From Ignelater luminosus (lineage: Eukaryota > Arthropoda > Insecta > Coleoptera > Elateridae), in contig VTPC01090696.1 in assembly GCA_011009095.1 (NCBI GenBank), positions 108,111-172,110 of the forward strand: a stretch of DNA of 64,000 nt. The letters are read 5' to 3'. The notes below the pieces were generated by a model, which worked only from the letters and a program-made list of their open reading frames with translations, searched no databases and was not told the origin of the DNA. Shown here one piece after another: positions 55,101-60,570 of the stretch (position 1 is the first letter of the stretch; each line of letters begins with the position of its first letter). The translations under genes were made by a program, and so were the position numbers.

Positions 55101-58100
55101 ATGTTAAGACTTACAATTAGTTAACTATTTTATTATCCATTTTTGTTTATTGTTGATTATAAGACTTTCTTAATTCTCCTTTTGTTTCTTCTAGAGCTTG
55201 TAATTTTATTAGTTTGGTTCAATTATTTACCGTTTAGATTGCTAATCCCGTAAAAATTGTGCAATATGGTGAATTTTGATCTTAACATTTGTTTCATCGA
55301 CATACCTATCCTTTATATATTGATATCACAGATGCTTTTGATTTTCTGTTTATTAACATTGTTAAAGTAGTACTATAACTAATTATTAATAATCAGTTAT
55401 GTCAGTTGTCAAAACTTATAAAAAATTATACAATGCCATTCTATGCCTAGTATTTTTGAAAATACAGAAATTAAAAGTTTGAGAAGTTATAAATTTTATC
55501 AAACAAATTAGAAATCTTTTCTCTACTGAAAACATAATTTAACTTTCTTTTAAAGGATGTTGAAAACTGCTTTTCTGGAATTTTCTCATGACACTAGCAA
55601 CAACCAGATTTGAAAGCATAGGTTAAGAAGTCATACACATTTTTCATACTTAAAAGAGAATCTTTAAAGGATTGTTACTAGCAGCATATGTACTAGTAAC
55701 TGTGCTGTCAGGACAGGCTCATTTATTAAGCTTGATTAAGAAATTAATGTACCTGTACCTTGTAGTTGTAGTTCTATATCGTCCATTAGACGTTTATGTG
55801 TTCTAGAGAGAATGCCACTTACTTATCATTGTAATAAATGTGATATCTAAATACAAATTTAAACTAAAAACTTCTTGTTACACTACTAACTGTAACTATA
55901 AACTTTATTAACTATTTACTTCTTTTTTTGCAAAATACACACTATTTATTTAATTAAATAGTCATTCATTTGGAGACTGCTTGATGCATTAATTTTGCTG
56001 TACTTTTCCATGTTAAACTTGTTTTTCAACCAATTCTAGATAATTAAGAACTTTCAAAACATTTAACATTATTTAACTTTATTCACCTTGGTAAAAGTAA
56101 CTTCCTTCTCTATTTTGTCAATATTGCATCTTACATCACTTATCATAAGCGACATTGCATGGACACTTTTTCATTTTTTCAATCTCTGAGTATCTCCATT
56201 CTAACTAAAGATTCTGATGCTTAACCATCTTCATACTACAAAAATACTTCGTTTGGGTTTGTTTGTAATTCTTCTATATTTTAATACACGTTTTCTTCTT
56301 CTGTTATGTACTTTCTCGTTATGATTTTAGCATTCTTACATTCTGAATTTGCTTGATGATTTAAATATTATAATGTAGTGTTAACTTGGACAGGCTTTTT
56401 ACTTACAATTTGTGTGATCGTATCTTTGAAGTGCCATATCAAAAAGGTAATGCAACTGTTCTTAATCAAACTACAAATTGTAAAAAAAAGGTTTCTTAAA
56501 GCATTGTTTGGAGAGCAGCACAGCAAATCTGCATATGGACAAATGTCGATAACCTCGCCATATTTTCGTTTTTCTTATCATCGTCGTTATCAGCTGACTG
56601 TCTTCATATATCTTCTACTGCATTTTATTTTTGTAAACGTTTTTTGTACAGTGGTGATCTGTTGTTTCTATCATTTGTAATCAACAAATATCATTCTCAC
56701 TATTTTATCCTTTTTGGTTTAGTTCGCCTTTCTTTATTTTCCATGTGATTGATTACACCTGCCAAAGGGATATAGAAACTTGCCTTTTATACGACTCATT
56801 CAATTTCAAGAAAAAGATATATCAGCAGATCTTCCATTTATCTGGAATGAGCTTCACGCATACCTTTCCAAATTATTATTTTTTTAATTTCTAATTTCTA
56901 TCAAGCAAGTGTTTTTCTACTATTTTGTGTTACTAAGTATCTTGAACACCTACCCTTTCAAAAAAGTAAATATTTTGGGTTTCAACTCTGATTAACCTCA
57001 CTGTATCTTGGCATATTTTGCAAATCACGGTTTGAATTCTTAGCAAACCTCGAGAACTTAAACCAAAAACCTGACCGCCCTGAAAGCCTAACAAGCAAAA
57101 TCCCAAATTAGTCCAAAAAGCTTAATTGTTTCGAAAAATTTAATTGATTTGGTCCGAAAGTCTTGCTATGTGTAAGCCGCCTGGCCACCCTCAACTTTCT
57201 ATCTGTTAATGTTTCAAAGTAGTTGGTATGAAAGGCAAGATTAAAACCTTGTTCTGTTTGATGTTAAAAACTCAGAGAAAAAGTTACTGCAAAAGGATTT
57301 GTGGTTTTCAAAAAACCAATGAATCTAACTGACTCAAATACAATGGTGCAAAAGGAGCGACTTGATTTTAGAGGTCCAAAACACCATAGCCTGATTTAGC
57401 TTAGGTTTCCGCACTAACTGGTCGTTTCTACTTTCTAGCAATTTTTCAATAAGGAAATAGTTAAATTACAAAGTACACCATTTTTTCATTTGCGGAACAC
57501 CACAGTTGCATCGTCTTGTTTGTTTATTACAATTTAGTGTAATATTTTATTGGAGTACGTTTTCGGTGTCCCATGTTAGAATGTATAAAACATACTGTGA
57601 CTATATAGTCAACTGATCCCACCATAAAGGTGCATGAATTTTTAAATTCCAATTGACGATGTTTGAAGTGGGAAAGTTGGTATTGTTTCTATTACTATAC
57701 TATGCAGCCTCGAGTCACATTATTTGAAGACAGATCCCGAGTGAGACTGAAATTATATCTGGCCTCTACCACGGTATGATATGATTTTAACATAACCAAC
57801 GAACTCAGCCATGTTTGATGTTCCTTTCTCATTTTCTCTAGATGTGATCTGTTTTGGAATGCGTTTTGGTGTGATGCCAATTCGCAACTTTCCTATTAAA
57901 ACCAACGAACTTGCAGTGTTCTACACCTTAAACGCATAGGCAACAGTCAGTCCTACTCTCTATTGGAGTCTTTCGTACTTTGTGCTACAAGTCGATTTGA
58001 ACAGCTCCGACGTTACATTGTGAAGTATAAAGCCCCAATCGATGACTGCTTCTACAGCTTCTTGAGCGATTAAAGGTGGTAGGTACTTTTGATCATGTTT

Positions 58101-60468
58101 TACAGAAGTCTCAAAACAGTTCTTGAAGCAGCTTGTGTTATTCCTAATTTGCATTGTTTATAGTTGTTTATTACTTTCAATTTCTCTTTCGTAGGTAATT
58201 GTCAATTTTAGGCTTTTCTTATATTTATTCATTCAGTATTATTTTATGGTTATTGTTATTGGAGGTTTATCATTACCCTATTTTTTTTATCAGTATATAG
58301 CTCAGGTTTTCGCATTCAATTGACAAACATTAACTGAACCTTACTTAGTAAATTAACTTATTTCAGAATCCCTGCATTTTGTTTTACCTCAGCTAGTGGC
58401 ATTTCGTCTAATGTCATTTTTGTTCTAATTACCTATTTGCACTAGTTCTGCGCTAACGTTATCAAATAGATAGACTTTCTAAGTATGGACAAGGTGTAAT
58501 CGGCAACATTACGCGAAGACAAGCGTGAAATTAATGAAATATAAATTGCTTATGATTCTTTCATTATAAGAATATTTATCTTCTGCCAAAATTTAGCTGT
58601 AGTCATTTTGCTAGAATAGGTGAAGATGCTATTGTGTTTCTGCCATAAATTAAGTACAAAAAAGGTTTTCTTTTAAAAATATTACTTTCCACCTCAGCAT
58701 GTTAAATGTGACAACCCACAATTTTATGTAAAAGGAGATTGTTTAAAACTATTAACATGAAAGAAACCAGACAACCTAAGTTAATTTAAAGATTTTATAA
58801 AACCTACATAATATGCCGTTTAGGTATTGTCAGTGTTATATATTAAGCTGTAAATTTATTACAGTTGCAGTAGCATTGATAATTCTTAGAAACTGTGTTA
58901 ATCATTATATTAGAACAGCGTTCATTCATAAAAATATGACAGCAAACCTTTTCCTGGTAATCTCTTTTTTATAAAACAAGTTATGTTTTGAAAAATTGCT
59001 TTAGGAGATGACTCGTTGACTTACTAATTTATTATGAATTTAAAATGCACAATTTATAACGATTTTTAAATCCGTTTCGATTTATTTTTGCAGGTAAGTT
59101 TCACGGAAATGTACTATTTGATTGATTTAATTTCCAAAATAGGACACCATGTATAATTAAAGTACATTCAAAAATTTTTTTTTTTAAATTGATTTTACAG
59201 ACATTAATATTAATGCATTGTATTTAATCTTCTATCTGATGTTATTGCTAATTGAAAATCATTGGACATACATAGTAAATCCATGTCCAAGGTTTAAATG
59301 GAAAAAAAGCTTTGGCAATGAAATTTGAAAAACCAAATTAAAAGTAATCACATAAAAATTTAACAAAAAATGATTTTATTAAAATCACGTAATATATCAT
59401 TCCTTTTCTGTTTTTGATTAAATTCAAATTTATCCGCTTAAATATTTCTGATATTTAATAGATTCAGCTGATTGTCATGAATTGCCACTCCCACATAAAT
59501 ACCTGTCGCTTCTTATAAACAAATAACATTCTCTCTTAGGCCAGTCGATTCGCAAGTTAGTGGGGAAGATCAGATCCGCGAGTGCTGAACGTAAAGCTAA
59601 ACAACAACAGCAAAGAGCCAAGAGATCTCCATCGCCCTCTTATAAGCCGGGGCACGTAATTGATAACATCCACGAATCGTCTAACGGCATCCCAATGGAA
59701 AACGGAGGATCTCGTCGTGCTAATTCTCCAGGACCTGTTCATCGCTATTATTTAGGCGAAGATCCTTTTGGTGGAAGCATTTACGGGCGCGAAAATAAAT
59801 ACGATGGTGTGCGACCGGCACGTTCTTCCAGAAAACATGAAGCACGTTACGTACAAGAACCGGAAGAATACAGGTAAATATAAAACTTGCTTGATTTATT
59901 GATACACTTATTTATTAACTATAACTGCGTATGTTTATTATTAACCTTGACGCAACCATATATACCATAACAAGGTGAGCTACCGATCTAAACGTTTACC
60001 AAAAATGCAGATACACCCTTAATAATTTAAGATGAAGGACACTTTTTTAAAATACTTCCAAAACGAGATGTATCAATTTTAGCGAACCTTTAACTATTTG
60101 AAGGGTAATGAAGATTGTTAGATCATCTTTCTGATTACCATAACAGTATTCAAAAGTCAAAACTCTCAATACACAAGGATGCCTATAAGTTGTTTAGAAA
60201 GAAAAACAAATTATTTGGCTTGGTTAGAATAATTTAAAAACAAAAGCGTGACTTCTACTGTTTCAACTTATGGACATTCCTGTAGTGCAATTTACAAACA
60301 ATAATCTGAATAGATTAACAGTTGCTTGTGCTTTTATATCTTATTATGTATAGAATAGCAATAAATTAAGGAAAACATTAATAAGAATATAACTAACTTT
60401 CTTTAATATTTATTTTTAAACTTTTGCGCAGTTTTCGTGTGCCGCCTATTGCTTCACGTGTTCTATAA
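13090..60468 (+). CDS. Ten-exon gene for a 712-residue disordered, charged scaffold-like protein
   Basis: The model joins 13090-13152, 13204-13240, 19238-19407, 23571-23786, 52758-53041, 53100-53302, 53553-53921, 53983-54408, 59540-59873 and 60432-60468. Every junction is GT-AG, phases agree, and the sum is 2,139 nt (712 codons plus stop), which is a strong internal check. The protein has no transmembrane span, signal peptide or catalytic domain that I can see. It is rich in E, R, S, P and T. A V-x-P-D-G-x-I/V-V-x-E motif recurs at about residues 58-70, 121-138 and 215-236. Residues 549-552 (PPDY) form a PPxY WW-ligand motif, and 575-582 hold a polyproline run. These features suggest an adaptor of the cytoskeleton or cell cortex. 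Synaptopodin-like muscle proteins are one untested idea. Least sure are exon 1 (start) and exon 10 (end). Alternative exons beyond the window are possible. Confidence 0.65.
13153..13203 (+). other. 51-bp in-frame mini-intron (intron 1)
   Basis: It begins GTCAGT, contains an ATTAAT branch-like site, and ends with a T-rich tract and ACACAG. It is 17 codons long with no stop, so retention would insert 17 residues without shifting the frame. Its T-rich composition compared with the GC-richer flanks favours an intron. Confidence 0.55.
13204..13240 (+). CDS. Exon 2 (residues 22-34)
   Basis: A 37-nt exon between acceptor ACACAG and donor G/GTAAGA, coding VEPGDTFATTKE plus one base of the next codon. 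That base joins AA of exon 3 to give Glu, producing KEEEWVSKK across the junction. Composition and phase agreement support a real exon despite its small size. Confidence 0.75.
13241..19237. other. Intron 2 (6.0 kb)
   Basis: AT-rich sequence from GTAAGA to TTTGCAG. A GC-richer patch lies at about 16,750-17,130, with a GCCGCCATTT segment, a GGTAGTGGTAGTGGTA run and an unspliced open frame. I cannot tell whether it is a promoter, an alternative exon or a mobile-element relic. Between about 14,600 and 16,130 several weak open frames occur on both strands without a recognisable protein. The rest appears featureless. Confidence 0.6.
19238..19407 (+). CDS. Exon 3 (residues 34-90)
   Basis: Acceptor TTTGCAG, donor GAG/GTAAAT; phase 1 in and phase 0 out. 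It codes EEWVSKKTTEVTNTKQ, then a basic KRQ and the first copy of the repeat motif (VVLEDGKVVEDSG), followed by a Thr/Glu-rich, His-containing end. The exon is clearly GC-richer than the surrounding introns. It is charged, with no Cys and no hydrophobic core, so it is probably disordered. Confidence 0.85.
19408..20739. other. Intron 3, 5' portion
   Basis: AT-rich intron sequence after the exon 3 donor. No element or exon was recognised before the LINE relic. Confidence 0.6.
20740..21377 (+). pseudogene. 5' part of a decayed LINE (non-LTR) reverse transcriptase relic
   Basis: From 20,905 the plus strand reads KPVTNPTSYEPVSLHNVI and onward to RILTNRILEF. This resembles the RT start block of Jockey/CR1-type LINEs (KP..P.SYRPISLL, then a helix ending in R). 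Near 21,103 it reads TGAFLDI-RAF, resembling the FLD-KAF catalytic block. Near 21,250 it reads LPSVKYLGIAFISTLRW, typical of the RT thumb (VKYLG). Several in-frame stops and frameshifts are present, so it is long dead. It is cut by mariner B at 21,376-21,377 and resumes at 22,637. The left boundary is not visible and is approximate. Confidence 0.75.
21378..22636 (-). mobile_element. Mariner B, full-length element nested in the LINE relic
   Basis: A 1,259-bp element flanked by TA (21,376-21,377 and 22,637-22,638). The terminal inverted repeats start CGAGGGTGGTCTGAAAAGTT at both ends, with only one mismatch in the first 26 bp or so. It encodes a nearly full-length transposase on the minus strand. 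The subfamily is irritans-like or a close relative. Its terminal region shares sequence with mariner C, including the T-rich stretch followed by CAACATAGTCTCC. Insertion into an already-degenerate LINE shows it arrived later. Confidence 0.94.
21459..22463 (-). CDS. Mariner B transposase, catalytic triad intact, altered C-terminus
   Basis: An uninterrupted 334-residue frame; typical mariner transposases are about 345. It starts MKMDKIEY, and an alternative Met is two codons in. The N-terminal half carries the two helix-turn-helix DNA-binding segments and a WVPRLL linker (121-126). The catalytic residues are D160 (VDETWIHHY), D254 (FHQDNAPSH) and D289 (YLPDVAPSDFFLF), with 34 residues between the last two, so the DD34D triad is complete. 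The conserved YSPDLAP has become YLPDVAP. The end reads EYYYIAGRSV and stops. The downstream bases still encode the remains of the usual RWEKCV..GDYV tail in another frame, so a small deletion shifted the frame and removed the normal C-terminus. It cuts and pastes DNA at TA if active; activity here is doubtful. Confidence 0.88.
   Translation of the reverse strand: MKMDKIEYRAVIKYLFLKGNTLSQIKDELDSVYGDSAPSFTTVKFWAAEFKRGRKSLGDDERSGRPKTATTDENIAKVHQMVLDDRRIKVREIAEVMNMSKERVCHILNQHLGMRKLSARWVPRLLTLDQKRVRMNISNALLAQFRRNKSEFWRRLITVDETWIHHYTPETKIQSKQWTAKGEPAPKKSKNCFSAGKVMATVFWDSHGVILIDYLQKGKTITGAYYASLLDKLKAELAKKRPHLQKKKILFHQDNAPSHTSAVAMAKIHELRFELLDHPPYLPDVAPSDFFLFPHLKIALGGQRFSSNEEAITFVNNYFAEENAEYYYIAGRSV
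22637..22925 (+). pseudogene. 3' part of the interrupted LINE relic
   Basis: Directly after mariner B the plus strand reads TYETFTRPTIDYRFAVFATA, a form of the post-RT LINE segment (TYKT-IRPVIEY). It continues with LPYADRKLQ and, with frameshifts, a segment ending GIPPIDACLELI. It lines up as the continuation of the 20,740-21,377 relic. The AT-rich sequence after about 22,920 may be the LINE 3' tail, but no poly(A) or target duplication could be defined. Confidence 0.7.
22926..23570. other. Intron 3, 3' portion
   Basis: AT-rich sequence ending in TGTTTTGCAG. No other feature was seen. Confidence 0.6.
23571..23786 (+). CDS. Exon 4 (residues 91-162), symmetric phase 0-0 exon
   Basis: 216 nt between TGTTTTGCAG and GAA/GTTAGT. 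It codes 72 residues: LRKLGDDDENKEKK, an acidic and basic helical-looking stretch, then SKWVSVPNPDGIVREVKE with the second motif copy, and a Glu/Arg-rich end (RRVISREETEESRETED). Both boundaries are phase 0, so the exon could be skipped without changing frame. It is separated from exon 5 by 29 kb, which makes regulated skipping or use of an internal promoter plausible. Confidence 0.87.
23787..25715. other. Intron 4, first segment
   Basis: AT-rich. It holds two short TATACAGGGTGT-like motifs (24,556 and 24,821), of a type often found at repeat ends, and an imperfect hairpin at 24,814-24,854 (TAAGATATACAG paired with CTGTATCTTA). No exon was seen. Confidence 0.55.
25716..26984 (-). mobile_element. 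Mariner C, degraded element related to mariner B
   Basis: A 1,269-bp element flanked by TA (25,714-25,715 and 26,985-26,986). The inverted repeats begin CGAGGGCGGTTCAATAAGTA on the left and CGAGGACGGTTCAGTAAGTA on the right (reverse complement). It has a transposase pseudogene on the minus strand. Its ends and 3' region are related to mariner B, but it carries many more lesions, so it is older. Confidence 0.92.
25804..26805 (-). pseudogene. Mariner C transposase pseudogene
   Basis: The coding remnant begins MEKEQYRSVIRFLFLDG (Met at 26,805). A frameshift follows near ADRK (about 26,545). The second segment (REVAEAVG and onward) runs to VTIDET and then hits TAG at 26,330-26,332, where the family has Trp of DETW. 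Another stop lies shortly after, near 26,233 (before VMATIFWD). A deletion near 26,115 removes part of the LKAELA-KRPH segment. The last segment keeps FHHDNAPAH and YSPDLAPCDFFLF, so D2 and D3 survive. The C-terminus is frameshifted after KSYFLEGLK. At least four independent lesions make it inactive. Confidence 0.92.
26987..28492. other. Intron 4, second segment
   Basis: AT-rich sequence between mariner C and the inverted-repeat element. No coding or repeat structure was recognised. Confidence 0.6.
28493..28738. mobile_element. 246-bp MITE-like inverted-repeat element
   Basis: The left end begins CTGCCCTGTAAAGCAAAAAG and the right end, reverse-complemented, begins CTGCCCTACAAAGCAAAAAG; both continue GGC. 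That is 21 of 23 matching bases. The interior has no meaningful protein. The flanks are AATG on the left and AATA on the right; no exact target duplication could be proved, so the superfamily is unassigned. The size and terminal symmetry are those of a non-autonomous DNA transposon. Confidence 0.72.
30962..30982. repeat. (TC)n microsatellite, about 10 units
   Basis: An uninterrupted TC dinucleotide tract of 21 bases. Confidence 0.95.
31739..31784 (+). repeat. 46-bp dispersed direct repeat, copy 1
   Basis: It matches 34,458-34,503 in 42 of 46 positions, in the same orientation, and includes the shared core GAATATTGTGTGTAATGC. The two copies flank mariner D about 1 kb to its left and 0.4 kb to its right. 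Confidence 0.8.
32768..34023 (+). mobile_element. Mariner D, mauritiana-type (Mos1-like) element
   Basis: An element of about 1,256 bp flanked by TA (32,766-32,767 and 34,024-34,025). The left end is CCAGGTGTATACCTATGAAA. The right end (reverse complement) is CATAGGTGTATACCTATGAA, giving about 25 shared bases with a ragged outer edge. The opening CCAGGTGTA is the same as the known Mos1 end. The transposase remnant runs on the plus strand and is also closest in character to Mos1. Confidence 0.9.
32939..33949 (+). pseudogene. Mariner D transposase pseudogene (Mos1-like)
   Basis: The expected start codon reads ATA (32,939-32,941) before SNFVPSNYDLRTS, so the initiating Met appears lost. The first segment has LIFCYQLKKTASQAHQMLIE and the linker GRWVPHEL. 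At about 33,403 roughly 14 nt are missing after RIVTG, removing the DEKW motif with the first catalytic Asp and shifting the frame. Further frameshifts lie near 33,475 (before AMLCVFWDQ) and near 33,612 (before RRHKVIFL). The last segment keeps FLDDNAPPH and YSPDLAPSDYHLF with 34 residues between the aspartates, and a normal end (GYYFED, stop). Comparison with Mos1 is from family knowledge. Confidence 0.92.
34458..34503 (+). repeat. 46-bp dispersed direct repeat, copy 2
   Basis: Partner of 31,739-31,784 with four mismatches. Its origin is unknown; it may be a fragment of a dispersed repeat family or a local duplication. Confidence 0.8.
35218..35345 (+). promoter_or_regulatory. GC-rich, CpG-rich patch: candidate internal promoter
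   Basis: About 130 bp of strongly GC-rich sequence (for example GGGGCCGCGGGCCGGGGACC) stands alone in tens of kb of AT-rich intron. It is followed by a UTR-like stretch with good splice donors on the plus strand. It lies 17 kb upstream of exon 5, so it could drive a shorter transcript of the same gene. No TATA box or proven start site was seen, and a foreign insert is an alternative reading. Confidence 0.4.
35346..35646 (+). other. Candidate alternative non-coding first exon
   Basis: A stretch of intermediate composition ends in AAAG/GTAAAA (donor at 35,647), with a second possible donor GAAG/GTAATG at 35,721. It has no long frame. If spliced to exon 5, the first in-frame Met would be in exon 6 (MRFRAETTEAERRG), giving an N-terminally shorter isoform. 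This is an inference that needs transcript data. Confidence 0.3.
35722..43877. other. Intron 4, fourth segment
   Basis: AT-rich. A short coding-like stretch on the minus strand (37,258-37,377, Lys/Glu/Arg-rich) and a 69-codon plus-strand frame at 38,179-38,388 show no recognisable protein and may be decayed mobile-element fragments. Short CAGGGTGG-type motifs occur at 37,977 (reverse) and 42,466. No exon was supported. Confidence 0.5.
43878..44440 (+). repeat. Diverged tandem duplication, two units of about 280 bp
   Basis: Unit 1 (about 43,878-44,155) starts CTTTTTAAGGTCGTCGACAA and unit 2 (about 44,161-44,440) starts TTTTTCAAGATCGTCAACAA. Landmarks recur in the same order: TTCTTATACCTGGGTATGTAA against TTCTTATATCTGGGTATATAA, AAATCCAGTATT, TTTATAGCTTTTT, ATGATGAGT. 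The offset drifts from 284 to 279 bp. Neither unit has a long frame. Confidence 0.85.
44471..44555. promoter_or_regulatory. Cluster of four ACGTG sites
   Basis: TGACGTGAC (44,471), ACGTGAC (44,488), CACGTGGGTCA (44,526) and TGACGTGA (44,548) fall in 85 bp of otherwise AT-rich intron, directly after the tandem duplication. These resemble CRE or bHLH E-box cores plus a GGGTCA half-site. Binding is not shown; clustering alone is the evidence. Confidence 0.3.
44556..48166. other. Intron 4, fifth segment
   Basis: A region of raised GC and purine content at about 45,400-45,960 has no interpretable protein; it might be an old mobile element. The remainder is AT-rich and featureless. Confidence 0.5.
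48167..48354. mobile_element. 188-bp hAT-like MITE with 8-bp target duplication
   Basis: The left end is TAGGGTCGGACTGGCT and the right end (reverse complement) is CAGAGTCGGCCTGGCT, matching in 13 of 16 positions. It is flanked by ACTAAAAT (48,159-48,166) and ACTAAAAC (48,355-48,362), an 8-bp target duplication with one mismatch. Eight-bp duplications and CAG-type ends are characteristic of hAT transposons. The element is too short to encode transposase. Confidence 0.72.
48520..48690. repeat. Degenerate G-rich minisatellite, unit about 15 bp
   Basis: Blocks beginning with G runs and ending in ATTT or ATTA follow one another: GGGGGCGAAGACGTTT, GGGATCTGATAGATTA, GGCGCTGGGTCATTT, GTGCGCGGTCGATA, GGGTGCGAGTTTGTTT, GGGTGCGGAATTGTTA. 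The right end turns to the complementary strand (GCCCAAACGTCCTGGCCCC), so the outer parts are roughly inverted. It starts about 165 bp after the hAT-like MITE. Confidence 0.55.
51101..51427. mobile_element. Possible decayed hAT element of about 327 bp
   Basis: The left end is CAACCGTTCTCGAACTCTTT and the right end (reverse complement) is CAGGTGTTCTCAAACTATGC. Both resemble the TTCTCAAACT terminal motif common in hAT elements. The flanking 8 bp do not match, so the boundaries or the pairing may be wrong. A short charged open frame on the minus strand inside it is not recognisable. Confidence 0.35.
51531..51564. repeat. Perfect 13-bp hairpin with 8-nt loop
   Basis: ATTCTCCAATGAG (51,531-51,543) pairs exactly with CTCATTGGAGAAT (51,552-51,564) around GCGTTATT. 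It lies in intron 4 and is too short for a typical microRNA precursor. Confidence 0.9.
52758..53041 (+). CDS. Exon 5 (residues 163-257)
   Basis: 284 nt between TGTGTAG and AAAG/GTGACT; phase 0 in, phase 2 out. It codes AFLAAANSGKSDIRQLLRSE, a potentially helical start, then STGPRLISETHRSN. It continues with the third motif copy SSVRPDGRIVTETQRTTEHEE and an acidic end rich in Glu and Pro. Coding extends upstream of any Met, so it must be an internal exon. Composition is much GC-richer than the intron. Confidence 0.87.
53100..53302 (+). CDS. Exon 6 (residues 257-325)
   Basis: 203 nt after a 58-bp intron (GTGACT to TATTTCAG, with a CTAAT branch-like site). It codes FFKAREQDEVDYVADGVKVG, then HEMRFRAETTEAERRG, an acidic turn (IDDPEWDSLSARAK) and a basic end rich in Arg and Asn. 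The donor is AAAAG/GTAAAA in phase 1. This is the most ordered-looking segment and a good probe for homology. It contains the first Met usable by a transcript starting at the 35-kb candidate promoter. Confidence 0.87.
53553..53921 (+). CDS. Exon 7 (residues 325-448)
   Basis: 369 nt between TTTTTTGCAAG and CAAG/GTAATG. An earlier GT at 53,911 would give a stop in exon 8 and is rejected. It codes an SSSPLDRKD segment, a DFDQEEETRKLE acidic stretch, TSKWLEHHFGSESRSSRDSL (a compact, probably conserved motif), an acidic DDIDEEKEE run, TSFFNVTIKSQP, and a Tyr/Pro-rich end (YYSPAPAPPEN). It has many potential phosphorylation sites and no globular domain that I recognise. Confidence 0.87.
53983..54408 (+). 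CDS. Exon 8 (residues 448-590), proline-rich
   Basis: 426 nt after a 61-bp intron (GTAATG to TTTTGTTAG), ending ATAG/GTAAGA. It codes ISEWTERERDVYNN, repeated SP and TP dipeptides (DSPSPVP, SPTPPQRKR), an acidic EEPPPDYSP with a PPxY motif (residues 549-552), and ADPPPPPKQK. PPxY is a WW-domain ligand and polyproline runs bind SH3, EVH1 or profilin domains by family knowledge, so this exon probably recruits partners. SP/TP density suggests proline-directed phosphorylation. The frame runs past the donor into the intron without an immediate stop, but composition changes there. Confidence 0.87.
54409..59539. other. Intron 8 (5.1 kb)
   Basis: AT-rich sequence from GTAAGA to CTCTCTTAG. A short TATACAAGGTGTC motif is at 54,551 and a degenerate repeated stretch is at about 57,055-57,170. 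Weak coding-like frames on the minus strand at 57,695-58,154 are not recognisable. No additional exon is required, since exons 8 and 9 join in frame. Confidence 0.55.
59540..59873 (+). CDS. Exon 9 (residues 590-701)
   Basis: 334 nt between CTCTCTTAG and ACAG/GTAAAT; phase 1 in, phase 2 out. It codes QSIRKLVGKIRSASAERKAK, a basic amphipathic stretch with a Gln run, KRSPSPSYKPGHVIDNIHES, PMENGGSRRANSPGPVHRYY, LGEDPFGGSIYGRENKYDGV and a basic RPARSSRKHEARYV end. It is rich in Arg, Ser, Gly and Tyr. The clustered basic residues could bind acidic lipids or F-actin, but this is inference. Confidence 0.87.
59874..60431. other. Intron 9 (558 bp)
   Basis: AT-rich, from GTAAAT to TTTTGCGCAG, with ACTAACTTTCTTT upstream serving as branch site and pyrimidine tract. 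Confidence 0.55.
60432..60468 (+). CDS. Exon 10, short terminal coding exon (residues 701-712)
   Basis: After TTTTGCGCAG the sequence TTTTCGTGTGCCGCCTATTG and onward is a small GC-rich island. Joined to the leftover AG of exon 9 it reads SFRVPPIASRVL and stops at TAA (60,466-60,468). Frame agreement, composition and a proper acceptor support it, and it closes the gene at exactly 712 residues. It could be one of several alternative 3' ends, with a longer isoform continuing beyond the window. Confidence 0.6.
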
Positions 60469-60473
60469 AAAAA

Positions 60474-60570
60474 AATAAAAATTATAATAAACTAATCATC
60501 AAAATATTTATTTAAATGAAGTGATTCCTTTTATAACATAATTAATCTATTCATTATTACAACTAATAAA
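60474..60570 (+). terminator. Candidate poly(A) signals after exon 10
   Basis: AATAAA hexamers at 60,474-60,479, 60,486-60,491 and 60,565-60,570. The first two lie only 5 and 17 nt after the stop, so the third or a later one is more likely. In such AT-rich DNA these hexamers also occur by chance. Confidence 0.35.

Noticed and set aside
57695..58154. Two minus-strand frames of 61 and 64 codons in intron 8
   Set aside because: Some stretches look protein-like, but they are in different frames with stops between, and no family was recognised; perhaps an old mobile element.
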